A DNA stretch of 62,223 nucleotides from Phycisphaerales bacterium (GCA_009691785.1 SIAM01000008.1:1-62223); one strand, 5' to 3'; shown: positions 28,001-35,991, counted from the stretch's first letter. Notes: generated from the letters alone by a model not told the origin. Numbers and translations: made by a program.

Positions 28001-28165
28001 TTGCGGTCGCGTGGGGCGATCCGTTGGATCGAATGAAGTCATAGCCAAAGCGGGGGCAACAAACGCCGTCGCAAGGAGCAACGAGGTTCGTAAATTAGAG
28101 AGTTGTAATTTGAATGGTCGCAAGGCTTGTAATTCTGAATAAATGGTTCTTGAGGTATCGACCAA
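25055..28165 (-). CDS. gspD: Type II secretion system secretin GspD
   Basis: Outer-membrane channel of the T2SS, 1036 residues. It has a signal-like N-terminus (LLLATAFVAPALA) and a Pro/Ala-rich linker of about 150 residues with AAP repeats. An N0 domain lies near 185-265 (KVKLSFRDTKLEDTIPF). N1-N3 repeats contain two Gly/Ser/Gln-rich insertions (near 385-425 and 510-545). The secretin domain (about 720-960) has VPFQTGST, NGQTIVISGIRKE and VPLLGDVPILDWVF. The start is unclear: the frame begins with TTG at 28165 and has no ATG before the signal core, so a TTG near 28123 is an alternative. It is the last core gene of the locus in transcription order. Confidence 0.93.
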   Translation of the reverse strand: MVDTSRTIYSELQALRPFKLQLSNLRTSLLLATAFVAPALAMTSFDPTDRPTRPQATPQPIATVFEKPISYSSAVILPQDAPRRPTATVQPTAGTFGTSAPAPAAPAAPAAPAAPAAPTQPSDPSTGSQAGKNPAEISETNPNSTASTTPVANEVPEGVIQLEGSLNSGGAKEIRGSRRVGPTDKVKLSFRDTKLEDTIPFIVETTGKAVMIRLSQIASLKITLVLDREVSRQEALDLLFQAFRLNAVGVVETDKVVMIDMLTEVNKLQPITVLGPEIDVSTLSEDGTVCIKVFKIENTKAQNVVDQLQGNLPDYVQFSADANSNQLILEGDIGTAKRVQRMISLLDVPAYLEVRTETFKLKYADATQIATLIQELFAAKTISGGGAATPQPGQQGQPQRPGQAVQPRRAGGSSGGDALIPGTSEQLVVTVLPTMNSLTIRAEPEILVEIQRLITTAWDIPITKDGQPFRLYDLKYTDPIKVKDLLQALLESGGGASATRRPFSGAGGTGGANRNAGASRAGGGGDSGADVAVSNVFRIEAYPDSGRLLVVTKTPENFLWLDKLIHDIDQPLQAGLPISVELKHASAVQVAEILNALLAEAGSGSGIKAPNEGLTGIDFQGAAAGDAGGTGQSTTIASNGSAGGTATEIKFPWQTARGADDTATEVSALVGKTRVVPNAGQNSLLVLANPEIQQAMLDIIEKLDKPGRQVMISAVLAEVVLGDQFAFGLKFGKRGDIQPLTGANAIVINGQGSSPIYEGSRTGDFIGDLTSSVLSFGVDASVILQALEEQTQVRILQQPRVFTSDNQEAKFFDGADVPFQTGSTTGGSTGGGTTASFDQIAVGIGLNVRPRITKDLNVAMQIEILLSNVDTTTRAVASPGDNPTIQRRQTNTSVVIKNGQTIVISGIRKETENKVKTKVPLLGDVPILDWVFSSTEKVSAATELVLFVTPTVVENPDVNDTNFNVQEIERLRALQKPLDSKTEEMLKLLDDKQGTTQPAKANPTSEPLETIITPEAKGASTIAPATTTSTAKTPAP
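27813..27862 (-). repeat. Nine-base tandem repeat encoding Ala-Ala-Pro in gspD linker
   Basis: On the plus strand GGAGCGGCT is repeated four times in perfect tandem (27813-27848), then once with a single change, then partially. It encodes an AAP-type linker in the secretin between the signal peptide and N0, a likely slippage-variable segment. Confidence 0.85.
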
Positions 28166-28255
28166 AATAGGTCAACAAGTGGTTTAAAAAATAGGCATTT
28201 TCACAACTTTGATTCGCTCAACTCAACAAGGCAATCCTTGCTTCAAGACAACGGC

Positions 28256-29350
28256 TCAGGGGGGATTTGATTGCCCTTTTAATGCATTTATCCTTTGCGC
28301 AAGTTGGGCCAACTCATTGGCCAAGCGCTCGGCGGTGGCACCGTCAAGAGATGGGTTGGATTTCGCCTTCTGAATGGTCGCCTGTGTGGCTATGGCTTGA
28401 GAAAGTGGCATATCGTTGATTTGTTCGGGTGTAAATGGCGGTGGTGGGGCCATTTGATTTGAGTTCCAACCACTGTTTTTAGAAGCACTTGCGGAACTTT
28501 GTGGAGGTTGGGACTGGGGTTCCAAGGCAGGTTGAATAGGTTCTGGCGGTGGCGCACTTTCAGGCAATCCAGCTTCAAGTGGGCCGCCTGGGCCTGTCCC
28601 AGCAGGATGAGGGTTGCTTGGTGTCGAACCTAGTGGTGAAAGAACCGTTGTTCCAGGTGGGACAGCACCGCCTGGGTGTGAAGGTCGATTGCCAGCACCA
28701 CTCTTGGCAATACCAGAGGTTGCGCCACGACCAGCTCCATCTGGATTGTTTTTATCTTTTCCAGAAACTGAAGAGGTAGTGCTTTCAATGCCTTGGGTCT
28801 TGGATGTTGGCCATTTCCCGCTAAAAAAGTCTTCTTTTTTCTGTTCCCAAATTGCGACCTCATATTCGCCGCCTTCGTATCCAAGTTTCACATTCCATGG
28901 CGCGTTAGTCGCGATCACTTTTATGCCATTGCTTTCTTCACCAACTTTAATTTGAAAATTGTCGAAGTAAACCATTGGACCAAGTATGGCAATCGGCTTT
29001 TTGCCCAGGTATTCGAGGGGAATAACAGGCGCGGGTGGTGGAAGGGGTTTCTCCACTTTGGGCGGAGGTGGCTTGGGAATAATGCGCACTGGCGCAACAG
29101 GCATAAAGAATGCGCTGCGGCCATCAAAGCGGTCGCGATCAATCTTGGCGAGTTGATCGTGCGTCTTCAGTGAATTTTCCAGTGTCGCCGCTGGATCTGC
29201 GTCGCCGCCAAAGGTGAACAAGGCCAAAATCACGCTCAGTAATCCGCGTAGTGCAAGCACGCCCGTGATCACAATCAAGGCCAATGTCGTGGCAAGCTTT
29301 GGAGTCCAGTGCACTCCTCTAGGGGGCCGTAACCAAGTGGGCGCTTGCAT
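28256..29350 (-). CDS. GspC-like T2SS inner-membrane protein
   Basis: Single-pass inner-membrane protein of 364 residues placed where gspC or gspP is expected, next to the secretin. The transmembrane helix is at about 18-48 (LATTLALIVITGVLALRG). A Pro-rich periplasmic linker follows, then a small beta domain (about 105-170) with PLEYLGKKPIAILG and VEYEVAIWEQ-like strands (EYEVAIWEQ), like the homology region of GspC or PilP. A Gly/Pro/Ser-rich spacer comes next. A C-terminal helical segment (about 312-360) resembles that of the GspL-like protein. The ATG overlaps the upstream stop as TAATG. The assignment rests on topology and position. Confidence 0.65.
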   Translation of the reverse strand: MQAPTWLRPPRGVHWTPKLATTLALIVITGVLALRGLLSVILALFTFGGDADPAATLENSLKTHDQLAKIDRDRFDGRSAFFMPVAPVRIIPKPPPPKVEKPLPPPAPVIPLEYLGKKPIAILGPMVYFDNFQIKVGEESNGIKVIATNAPWNVKLGYEGGEYEVAIWEQKKEDFFSGKWPTSKTQGIESTTSSVSGKDKNNPDGAGRGATSGIAKSGAGNRPSHPGGAVPPGTTVLSPLGSTPSNPHPAGTGPGGPLEAGLPESAPPPEPIQPALEPQSQPPQSSASASKNSGWNSNQMAPPPPFTPEQINDMPLSQAIATQATIQKAKSNPSLDGATAERLANELAQLAQRINALKGQSNPP

Positions 29351-29967
29351 TAGCCAACTCCTTTAGAGTTCATGGATTTACTTGGTATCACCCAAGAGTC
29401 CACTGTCATGCGCACCACAATTTTTTTTTCCGCCTCTTTGCGGTGCACACGGATGGATGAGATGGATTCAATCGCGGGGTTTGATTCAATGTCGGCGACA
29501 ATTTTAGAAAAGGTGTCTGGCGAGCATTCAAATTGAAGTTCGCCGCTCACTTTAGAAATTTTTTCGCCGGTCGTAGATAGCCCCGATATTCGGGTGCTCG
29601 CTCGTTGCGCGTCGTAACTAAAATTAGTGGTGGAATATTTTTTCACGATCTCCACCACGGCCTTGGCCATGGATTCGGCGCCTTCAGATTCACTGGCGAT
29701 CGGGTTCACTAAACCATACAGTTCGGGACCAGAATGCACGGTCATGGCGCTATCGTCAATGATTCGTTGGGAATCTGCCAGGATTTTTTGAATGTGATCG
29801 GCTTGGGCATTCCAAGAGCGCGCCCAACTCCAACTCCATGAATTAATGGCAATATAGGCGGCAAGTATTCCCACGGCAATCAAGCCGTAGCGACTAGCAG
29901 TGGGCAGCGAACGGATTCGCGCGAGTGTTGGATTGCGATCAAGATTGAAGTCAAGTTTAAAATTCAT
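29350..29967 (-). CDS. GspM/PilO-like T2SS inner-membrane protein
   Basis: A 205-residue bitopic protein with a short cytoplasmic N-terminus, one helix at about 27-45 (YGLIAVGILAAYIAI), a coiled segment, and a ferredoxin-like periplasmic domain (VSGELQFECSPDTFSKIVADI, ISSIRVHRKEAEKKIVVRMTVD) as in PilO and GspM. It would pair with the GspL-like platform protein. The start overlaps the GspL-like stop as ATGA. Confidence 0.75.
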   Translation of the reverse strand: MNFKLDFNLDRNPTLARIRSLPTASRYGLIAVGILAAYIAINSWSWSWARSWNAQADHIQKILADSQRIIDDSAMTVHSGPELYGLVNPIASESEGAESMAKAVVEIVKKYSTTNFSYDAQRASTRISGLSTTGEKISKVSGELQFECSPDTFSKIVADIESNPAIESISSIRVHRKEAEKKIVVRMTVDSWVIPSKSMNSKGVG

Positions 29968-31955
29968 TTCTTGCCCTTTATATAATTGTTAAGCTTGTCA
30001 AAATCTTCTTTCAGGCGCGTCTTGGTCGCATCATCCACTTCCGCACTTCGACGCGCAATTGCAACTTGTCCCATAGCGGCTTTCGCCTCTTCTTTGGTCA
30101 TGGCGTTTAATTCCGTATCGCTCAGAGGCGCTGGAATTGGCGCGAGCACATTTGCGCTGTCAGGGGTGCGCTCGCTGCGCTTGGGAAGATCGGTACCCGC
30201 CGTGGTGGTGGAACGACCGCCGCGTTTATTTTTCAGAGGCGAATTGTCGGATGCCGTTTCGTCACTCGCGGCATCGGCGGTGGCAGCGACAGGGGGATTG
30301 TTAACAACTTTGGTTGTGGATTGCGCGGGATTTGTAGGCGTTGGTTTTTTAACAGTGGCGGACTTCGTCGTGGCAGCAGTGACGCCGTGCTCTGCGGAAT
30401 CATGCAGCGGATCAATTGAAGGAATATCTTTGGGTACGGAAGAGGATTCGTCCGCGGCGTTGGCAGTTGTATTTGCAGTTGGAATTTCTTCGCCTTGCGC
30501 GGGCAAAGCAGCGTCATTTTTGGCAGGGGTTGGTGGATAGCGGCGTTCCGCCAATGTTTTGCGGCCAAAGTCTTGAGCCTCTTTAAAAATCGGTCGTAAC
30601 ATTGGTTTGACTACTGACGCGTTCAGTGTGAATTTCACCACGCCTTTGCTATCGGGCGAATCCCAACGCTTGGTCACTTTGTCAAACACTTTGCTGTCGC
30701 ACAATTGTTTTTCAAGACTCAAAATTACTTCCATTCCAGTGAGTTCGTCTTGTTGTTTTGCAAGTCCACGAATTGAAACGTTGCGATCTTGCGACAAAGT
30801 GAGATCTTCCCACTCAATGCCTTGGGGAGTGACATTGGATAAATCTCCAAGCAGTTTTCCCATGGGCAACACATGGCGCGAGAGGTCGGAATACAAGTCC
30901 AATTGTTTTTCGTATGAACGAAGGGAGCGCTCCCTGCTTTCCAGGGCGCCAATTTTCCAGTTAAGCCATAAGAGTCTGCAACCCGCGAACAGCGGCGGCG
31001 CCAACACCAATGTCACAATAAATAGAAGCGCGGCACGCATAAGTGCTTTTGGATCGCCCAAACGATTGATCCATTCTCCAACAAGTCCAGGGCGTTCGCC
31101 CAGTGGTTGCGCGCGCAAAGAAACCAGGGGTTTTGCGGGGCTAAACCATATCAAAGCGGCGAGCGCCTTCAGACCATGTTCGCGCCATGCGTTCACATCA
31201 TCAAGGCCGCTCACGCAAGCCGCAAGCGCGTCGCGATCTGTTTGGGTGCAACCAAATCCGCCATCGCCAGCAGCGGCAACGGCTTCATCCAGCAAGCCGA
31301 CTAGAGTTTCAGCCTGCTCAGCGTTCATGCCGCCGCCTAGCGCGCTTTCAATGACAGCCATCGTGGCGGCGTTTGGCCATTGCGATGGATCAATTCGAGT
31401 GCTGCGAACTGAAAGGCCTGTTGGAGTTTGGAGCGCGAAAGAAAATGCCGAGCGATCCTGGGCCACGGACACCAAAGGTCCGGCAGCGTAGCCATCCATC
31501 ACCGCGGCAAGAATGGCGGAGTCGCCCGCAAAAAGTGGTTCGCCATCGGGCGGCAAATCACGCGAGAGAGATGGACCAGCATCATTGCTGGGCCAATCAA
31601 CAACAACGCCGGTGCGCCCACCATTATCGCAGCGAAATGCAAGCACGGAACTTGCGGTACGCCATAGGTGAACTGAACCCATTTGTTTTGTCTCGGCTTG
31701 CAGTTGCAAAGCGATTTCCAATTTGTCCTGCGCGGCATCGGGCAATTCAATGGTGCGGCACACTATTCGCGCTGGTTGCAACACGGCGATTGTGGCCGCG
31801 GGGGATTTTGCATTGTTGTCGATCTGGCTCGCTTCCCAAACACCTTCCATGACAACACCAGTTTCGTTTCGACGAAATCGAAATGCCTTCTCATCGCTTG
31901 CCGAAAGGGCGACCACGCAATCTGGATCGATTTGTGCTTTTGTGCGCCGCTTCAT
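29964..31955 (-). CDS. GspL-like (PilM-PilN fusion type) T2SS platform protein
   Basis: A 663-residue platform protein. The N-terminal cytoplasmic half (1-300) has the layout of an actin-like GspL/PilM domain. One transmembrane helix (about 312-335, LMRAALLFIVTLVLAPPLFA) is followed by a coiled-coil and PilN-like periplasmic domain (ESRERSLRSYEKQLDLYSDL, EWEDLTLSQDRNVSIRG). A long low-complexity Thr/Ala/Pro/Ser tail follows, and then a helical C-terminal module (about 612-660) with LNAMTKEEAKAAM and DDATKTRLKEDF. GspL proteins normally have about 400 residues, so the tail is extra. It overlaps neighbours by four bases at both ends. Confidence 0.75.
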   Translation of the reverse strand: MKRRTKAQIDPDCVVALSASDEKAFRFRRNETGVVMEGVWEASQIDNNAKSPAATIAVLQPARIVCRTIELPDAAQDKLEIALQLQAETKQMGSVHLWRTASSVLAFRCDNGGRTGVVVDWPSNDAGPSLSRDLPPDGEPLFAGDSAILAAVMDGYAAGPLVSVAQDRSAFSFALQTPTGLSVRSTRIDPSQWPNAATMAVIESALGGGMNAEQAETLVGLLDEAVAAAGDGGFGCTQTDRDALAACVSGLDDVNAWREHGLKALAALIWFSPAKPLVSLRAQPLGERPGLVGEWINRLGDPKALMRAALLFIVTLVLAPPLFAGCRLLWLNWKIGALESRERSLRSYEKQLDLYSDLSRHVLPMGKLLGDLSNVTPQGIEWEDLTLSQDRNVSIRGLAKQQDELTGMEVILSLEKQLCDSKVFDKVTKRWDSPDSKGVVKFTLNASVVKPMLRPIFKEAQDFGRKTLAERRYPPTPAKNDAALPAQGEEIPTANTTANAADESSSVPKDIPSIDPLHDSAEHGVTAATTKSATVKKPTPTNPAQSTTKVVNNPPVAATADAASDETASDNSPLKNKRGGRSTTTAGTDLPKRSERTPDSANVLAPIPAPLSDTELNAMTKEEAKAAMGQVAIARRSAEVDDATKTRLKEDFDKLNNYIKGKK

Positions 31956-33445
31956 GGTTCTCGATACTCCAAAATCCGAACTGGTGATTCCGAACGATCA
32001 ACCAGCACAACTATTTCAGCCTCGGCGCCAGAAGTGTTGGCTCGACCGCGGCTGGAAATCATATAAACGCTGCTTGCCACATCGGCGACTTGACCCAATA
32101 TCTGTAGTTGCTCCTGAGTGGCACCAGGCAAATCTACGATATCAGCCAGACTTAGGAGCCCCGACTGTTTGGAAATGCGGCGACTCAAAATGGAATCCGC
32201 ATATCGGGTGTCCAGTTGCAAGATATCCCGCAGCAAGGTGCGGCTAGCCGTGTTCAAATTCACCTTGCCAATGTTGACCTGTGCGGTGCGTGTGTTCTCC
32301 AGCGTGCATTCGTTGAGCACAAGGCCAAGCTGTTTGTTGTCTAGATTTTTAACCGTGGCAGCGGTGGTTGTTGGGGTGGGGGTGCGACCAGCGCTTGATC
32401 GACCAGTTCGATTGGCTGACGCGGCACCAGTGGCGCTCGGGTTGCGTGAACCACTGAGTTGTGAAAGAGGCACCGAGAGAATGTTGGCCATGCGCGCGTT
32501 GCCAACTTTTGCGTAGGTCAAAATTGCCGCCGCTTGCGTGGAGTCCACGCCCGTGCGGGATATGATCTCCTCCGAATTTGCTTTGCGCAAATCAAGACGC
32601 TCTTGACCGCTGACGGACTTGGTGATTGACCGCGTGGAAGCGGTGAGGTATTGCGACCAACCAGCATCCAACTTTCCATTGGCGTTGTCGTCGGGCGTGG
32701 TGCGCTTGCCGTCGTCTTCATTTGGGTCAAGGCGGCCGTTCAGATTCCAGTCCTCGCCGCGCACATATTGTGGCCATGCTCCTGCCACCAACTCCAGTTC
32801 GGCAATCGAATGAAAATTTCCATTGCGTGGTTCATATCCAAGACTGCGATTTCTGTAGTAGTCAGCTTCGGCGCCCATTTGTTGGGGCTCTTCATCGGCG
32901 TCGCGCCAATCATTAATGGAATCCACAATATCTTGCGAAATGTTTGGCAATTCCAACAATTGCATGCGCGTGACCACATTGATGTTCAGTTTGGAATTTT
33001 CATCCATGGGTCCAGCCCATTCTTGACCATCAATGAAGTGGCGAATGTCCCATGTTCCAGTTTCAACTTCGCCAAACGCATTGCCTTCAAGGTCGCGAGT
33101 CAGGGCCAACGCATCGTCGGGATCGGGATTTGCGTTGTGCCACTCCATAATGGCGATCATAGTTTCAACCCCGGCGCGCGCGGCCCAACGCGCTTGCACG
33201 CGCGAAAGACATTCGCGGCCAATTGTGGCCTCGCGAAAGGCAAGAATTTGCGTGGCGGCCACAATAATGGACGCAATGGCAATGGCCCAAATCACCATGA
33301 TGGTCACCACGCCTTTGCGCCGCGCGAATTGATTCAGTGGGTGAATGTTATGAGCGTCCAAACAATGCGCGCGGAAATTATTTGCGTGAACATCGGGAGC
33401 TTGTATTGCGCGGTTGCATACAGAAATAATAGAGCCCAAAGTCAT
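31952..33445 (-). CDS. gspK: Type II secretion minor pseudopilin GspK
   Basis: Large minor pseudopilin that caps the pseudopilus. The prepilin cleavage region is RRKG/VVTIMVIWAIAIASIIVAA; as usual for GspK, position +5 is not Glu. The large alpha domain has DENSKLNINVVTRMQLLELP and IVDSINDWRDAD, the known GspK helix-hairpin features. A second TNLNTAS-like helix-hairpin occurs near residue 385 (VNLNTASRTLLRDIL). The leader before the cleavage site is about 45 residues, unusually long, with no better internal start. The start overlaps the gspJ stop (ATGA). Confidence 0.9.
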   Translation of the reverse strand: MTLGSIISVCNRAIQAPDVHANNFRAHCLDAHNIHPLNQFARRKGVVTIMVIWAIAIASIIVAATQILAFREATIGRECLSRVQARWAARAGVETMIAIMEWHNANPDPDDALALTRDLEGNAFGEVETGTWDIRHFIDGQEWAGPMDENSKLNINVVTRMQLLELPNISQDIVDSINDWRDADEEPQQMGAEADYYRNRSLGYEPRNGNFHSIAELELVAGAWPQYVRGEDWNLNGRLDPNEDDGKRTTPDDNANGKLDAGWSQYLTASTRSITKSVSGQERLDLRKANSEEIISRTGVDSTQAAAILTYAKVGNARMANILSVPLSQLSGSRNPSATGAASANRTGRSSAGRTPTPTTTAATVKNLDNKQLGLVLNECTLENTRTAQVNIGKVNLNTASRTLLRDILQLDTRYADSILSRRISKQSGLLSLADIVDLPGATQEQLQILGQVADVASSVYMISSRGRANTSGAEAEIVVLVDRSESPVRILEYREP

Positions 33446-34428
33446 GCTCCACCTCCGCCGCCGCGATTACCGTTGCTTGGTGGCCGAATTCCGCCGGGGC
33501 CCACTGCTCCGCCTTGTCCACCGCGACCGCCACCGCCGCCACTTTTGCCGCCGCCACTTTTGCCGCCGCCACTTTTGCCGCCGCCACCGCCGCCTTGATT
33601 CATGTCGCCACCTTTGCCGCCGCCACCATTTTCACTCATTCCACCACCCGATACGCCAGTAGCGGAGCCAGATCCTCCAGTAGCCGCATCGCTACCAGCC
33701 GCGCCACCGCCCGCGGCCGCTTGTGCCGCGGCTTCAGCTTGCGCGGCGAGAGTGGCTTCATCCAATTTTGGTATAATCACGCGGTCAATTGGAATTTCCG
33801 TGCGCAAGACCGCAAGCGCGCGAGGATCGTTAAACGCATCCTCACCTAGGCGTGCGCCACTAGCCGTCACAGTTGCACGAATGGAAATTGGCAGACCGTC
33901 CACATCGCTGTCCCATTCTTGAAGCCAACTTTGCCCGTCAAAGGCTTCAAAGCGAATGCCAATCACGCCATCGCCAATAGGTTCGGCAATTCCGCCGGCG
34001 TCCTCAAATTCATCGGGCACCGCGTCGCGGCGGCGCCACAGCGTGGGCCCATCGCCATCTTCCTGAATGCGATATTGTGTTTCGTATTCATAGCCTTCGC
34101 CCGAATAGTCAATGGTGCGAATGGGACGCAAGCGCGTGACAAATATAAGCATTTGATCGCGGTCCACTTCGCCAATGGGCGAGCGCGCCGCTTCATGCGC
34201 AAGACGCAGTCGCGTGTCATACAAGTCGTCGCTGCGGACGATGCTTTGCACATCGCGTCGAATGTTTTCCAAAGCGTCGATGGCGCGGCGCGAGGCGGTC
34301 ATGCGAATGCGCGAAATGTCCCGCGCCTTTCCCAATTGACTAAGGGCACTTGCCACCGCGCCGGAAATAATCGCGGCGATCATGATGGCGACAACCAATT
34401 CAACAATAGTGAATCCGCGCTTAGCCAT
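33442..34428 (-). CDS. gspJ: T2SS pseudopilin GspJ-like with glycine-rich tail
   Basis: Minor pseudopilin of 328 residues. The cleavage motif is KRG/FTIVELVVAI at the very N-terminus, with Glu+5 present. The pilin beta region (about 60-230) contains ETQYRIQEDGDGPTLWRRRD, as in GspJ. The last 90 residues are nearly all Gly with Ser, Lys, Asn and Ala, including three GGGKS units. GspJ proteins usually stop near 200-220 residues. The order H-I-J-K supports the name. Confidence 0.85.
   Translation of the reverse strand: MAKRGFTIVELVVAIMIAAIISGAVASALSQLGKARDISRIRMTASRRAIDALENIRRDVQSIVRSDDLYDTRLRLAHEAARSPIGEVDRDQMLIFVTRLRPIRTIDYSGEGYEYETQYRIQEDGDGPTLWRRRDAVPDEFEDAGGIAEPIGDGVIGIRFEAFDGQSWLQEWDSDVDGLPISIRATVTASGARLGEDAFNDPRALAVLRTEIPIDRVIIPKLDEATLAAQAEAAAQAAAGGGAAGSDAATGGSGSATGVSGGGMSENGGGGKGGDMNQGGGGGGKSGGGKSGGGKSGGGGGRGGQGGAVGPGGIRPPSNGNRGGGGGA
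33541..33585 (-). repeat. Three tandem 15-base units encoding GGGKS in gspJ
   Basis: Three perfect copies of ACTTTTGCCGCCGCC on the plus strand encode Gly-Gly-Gly-Lys-Ser in the minus-strand pseudopilin tail. Confidence 0.9.
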
Positions 34429-34888
34429 TTATGTTCTCATGTTTTTTCTCAAATCGATCTTTGCGATCGATTGGTTCTGTCGGCTTGCGCTCCGGCACAT
34501 CGTTTGCATTTCGCGGCGCCACTTTGGTGGCGCAGCGATGGTCCACGCCGTTGCTGTCTTGCACGCGTGCCACAACGTCCCACGCGTCGCCTTCGCCGTT
34601 GGAGGAAAAATCAATTGCGAAAGTCCATTCGTTCCACGGCGCATCGCATTTCCCAACCACGGGTCGTCGACGGGAAAACTCAACCGGACCTTCAGCCACA
34701 ACTTGACCAAGCAATTCATCCAATAGCGCGGAGGCCTGCGCTTGGCGTTCACCGCGTTGCAGCATGACAAGGCTGCGCTGCGACAATGTCACCACCGCTG
34801 CTAGTCCAAAAGCCAGCAACAAACCGCCCAAAATTGCGTCAATCAGCGCAAAGCCGCGGCGCGAGGCAAATGGTGTTCGCGTCACCAT
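34421..34888 (-). CDS. gspI: T2SS pseudopilin GspI-like
   Basis: A 155-residue minor pseudopilin. The prepilin motif is RRG/FALIDAILGGLLLAFGLAAV, with Asp rather than Glu at position +5. A short alpha-beta domain with EWTFAIDF and DVVARVQD follows. The C-terminus is charged and rich in Lys, Arg and Asp. The name follows from size and from its position between gspH and gspJ, overlapping both by a few bases. Confidence 0.78.
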   Translation of the reverse strand: MVTRTPFASRRGFALIDAILGGLLLAFGLAAVVTLSQRSLVMLQRGERQAQASALLDELLGQVVAEGPVEFSRRRPVVGKCDAPWNEWTFAIDFSSNGEGDAWDVVARVQDSNGVDHRCATKVAPRNANDVPERKPTEPIDRKDRFEKKHENING

Positions 34889-35436
34889 GGTTCACGGCTC
34901 ATTCCACGCGCGTCCAAATCTTGCACGGCTCTTTGATCTTCAATCACCTTTCCATTGTCAACACGGGTTGGCATGGCCGCGTGCGGTTCCATCCTCAGGT
35001 GCGAATCAAATCCGTTGGTCATCACTCGCATCTCAATGCGCGCGCGATTTCCTGATGGTGATCCAACGATTCGCCATTCACTTCCATCAAGGCGCATCCC
35101 ATCGGCCATCACTTCCAGTTCAACGCCCTCGGGCATGCGCACTGGTTGCACAAATCGATCTGGTATCCATTCGGCTGGATCTGTTGGTCGATTTGGATTT
35201 GGTTCAAGCGTCCACAGTTCAATGGCGGCTGAATCAGGGTTCATATAAATAGCGCATTGCTGCGAGCCCGCGTTGTCGCGCCACGCAAACAGACTCAGCA
35301 ACTCGCTTAGGCGTTCGCAGGCGACTTCGGCCTCGCCTTTGGAAAGGTTGCGCAAGCGGGGAATGACAACGCTCGACACTACCGCCAATATGGAGATGAC
35401 CACAATTAATTCAAGTAGTGTGAAGCCGCGGCGCAT
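34882..35436 (-). CDS. gspH: T2SS pseudopilin GspH-like
   Basis: A 184-residue minor pseudopilin with motif RRG/FTLLELIVVISILAVVSS at the N-terminus and a GspH-type beta domain (CAIYMNPDSAAIELWTL, VELEVMADGMRLDG). The ATG at 35436 gives a short MRRG leader and lies 19 bases after the gspG stop. Starts further upstream would overlap gspG. It overlaps gspI by seven bases. Confidence 0.82.
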   Translation of the reverse strand: MRRGFTLLELIVVISILAVVSSVVIPRLRNLSKGEAEVACERLSELLSLFAWRDNAGSQQCAIYMNPDSAAIELWTLEPNPNRPTDPAEWIPDRFVQPVRMPEGVELEVMADGMRLDGSEWRIVGSPSGNRARIEMRVMTNGFDSHLRMEPHAAMPTRVDNGKVIEDQRAVQDLDARGMSREPW

Positions 35437-35455
35437 TACTTCACGCCACGCCGGT

Positions 35456-35887
35456 TTACGGCGCTCCGTTGATGATGTCTTTGTTCTGGCCTTCGCCACC
35501 AGGCAGACCATCGGCGCCGTAACTCACGACATCAAAATCTTTGTTGTATGTGGGTGGATACACCAATACATATTGATGATTCCATGGATCGTTGAGTTGA
35601 TTCACATTGTTTATCAGGGCATCGTCACCTTCGGACAATTTTTCAAGCTCAAAGTCGTCACCCACGCGGTCCATTCCGTTATTCACCATGTACAGGCGCA
35701 CTGAGTTTGCCAGTGTGCTCACATCTGCTTTGGCCTTGCTTTGTTTGGTTTTGCTCAGCTGCCCGATCACGTTGGGAACAACCAACAGGGACAGCAGGGC
35801 CACAATGGTGACGGCGATAATGATTTCAAGCAGTGTGAAGCCCTTGGTGGCATATCGACGAGCATGATTGGAACGATCTGATTTCAT
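35456..35887 (-). CDS. gspG: T2SS major pseudopilin GspG
   Basis: Main subunit of the pseudopilus, 143 residues, the expected size. The cleavage motif is TKG/FTLLEIIIAVTIVALLSLLVVPNV. Downstream are the GspG features KADVSTLANSVRLYMVNNG, DPWNHQYVLVYP and a C-terminal DVVSYGADGLPGGEGQNKDI, which matches the calcium-site and GADG signature of GspG. The ATG at 35887 has AGAAAG upstream. Confidence 0.94.
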   Translation of the reverse strand: MKSDRSNHARRYATKGFTLLEIIIAVTIVALLSLLVVPNVIGQLSKTKQSKAKADVSTLANSVRLYMVNNGMDRVGDDFELEKLSEGDDALINNVNQLNDPWNHQYVLVYPPTYNKDFDVVSYGADGLPGGEGQNKDIINGAP

Positions 35888-35941
35888 AAATGTCTTTCTA
35901 CAAGTTGACAACGTGGCAAACGGCTTGGTAATGAACGAAGA

Positions 35942-35991
35942 ACAGGTAAATTTACTGCCAAACCTGTATAAAAGATTTCGTCATTTTACAA
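35942..35991 (-). promoter_or_regulatory. Possible promoter with operator-like inverted repeat upstream of gspG
   Basis: In the 140-base gap between gspF and gspG, the minus strand carries TTGTAA (35986-35991) and TATACA (35965-35970) separated by 15 bases, a weak sigma-70-like pair. An inverted repeat ACAGGT/ACCTGT (35942-35947 and 35962-35967) overlaps the -10 region and the expected start. The pattern is suggestive only. Confidence 0.3.

Noticed and set aside
27498-28142. Plus-strand frame of 214 codons antisense to the 5' part of gspD
   Set aside because: Its Gly/Ala repeats mirror the AAP linker of the secretin; there is no ribosome site or domain.
30607-31491. Plus-strand frame of 294 codons antisense to the GspL-like gene
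   Set aside because: It is an antisense shadow; the opposite strand has coupled starts and membrane and coiled-coil features.
33541-33585. GGGKS repeats considered as P-loops
   Set aside because: They are spacer-like repeats in a Gly-rich pseudopilin tail with no surrounding nucleotide-binding fold.
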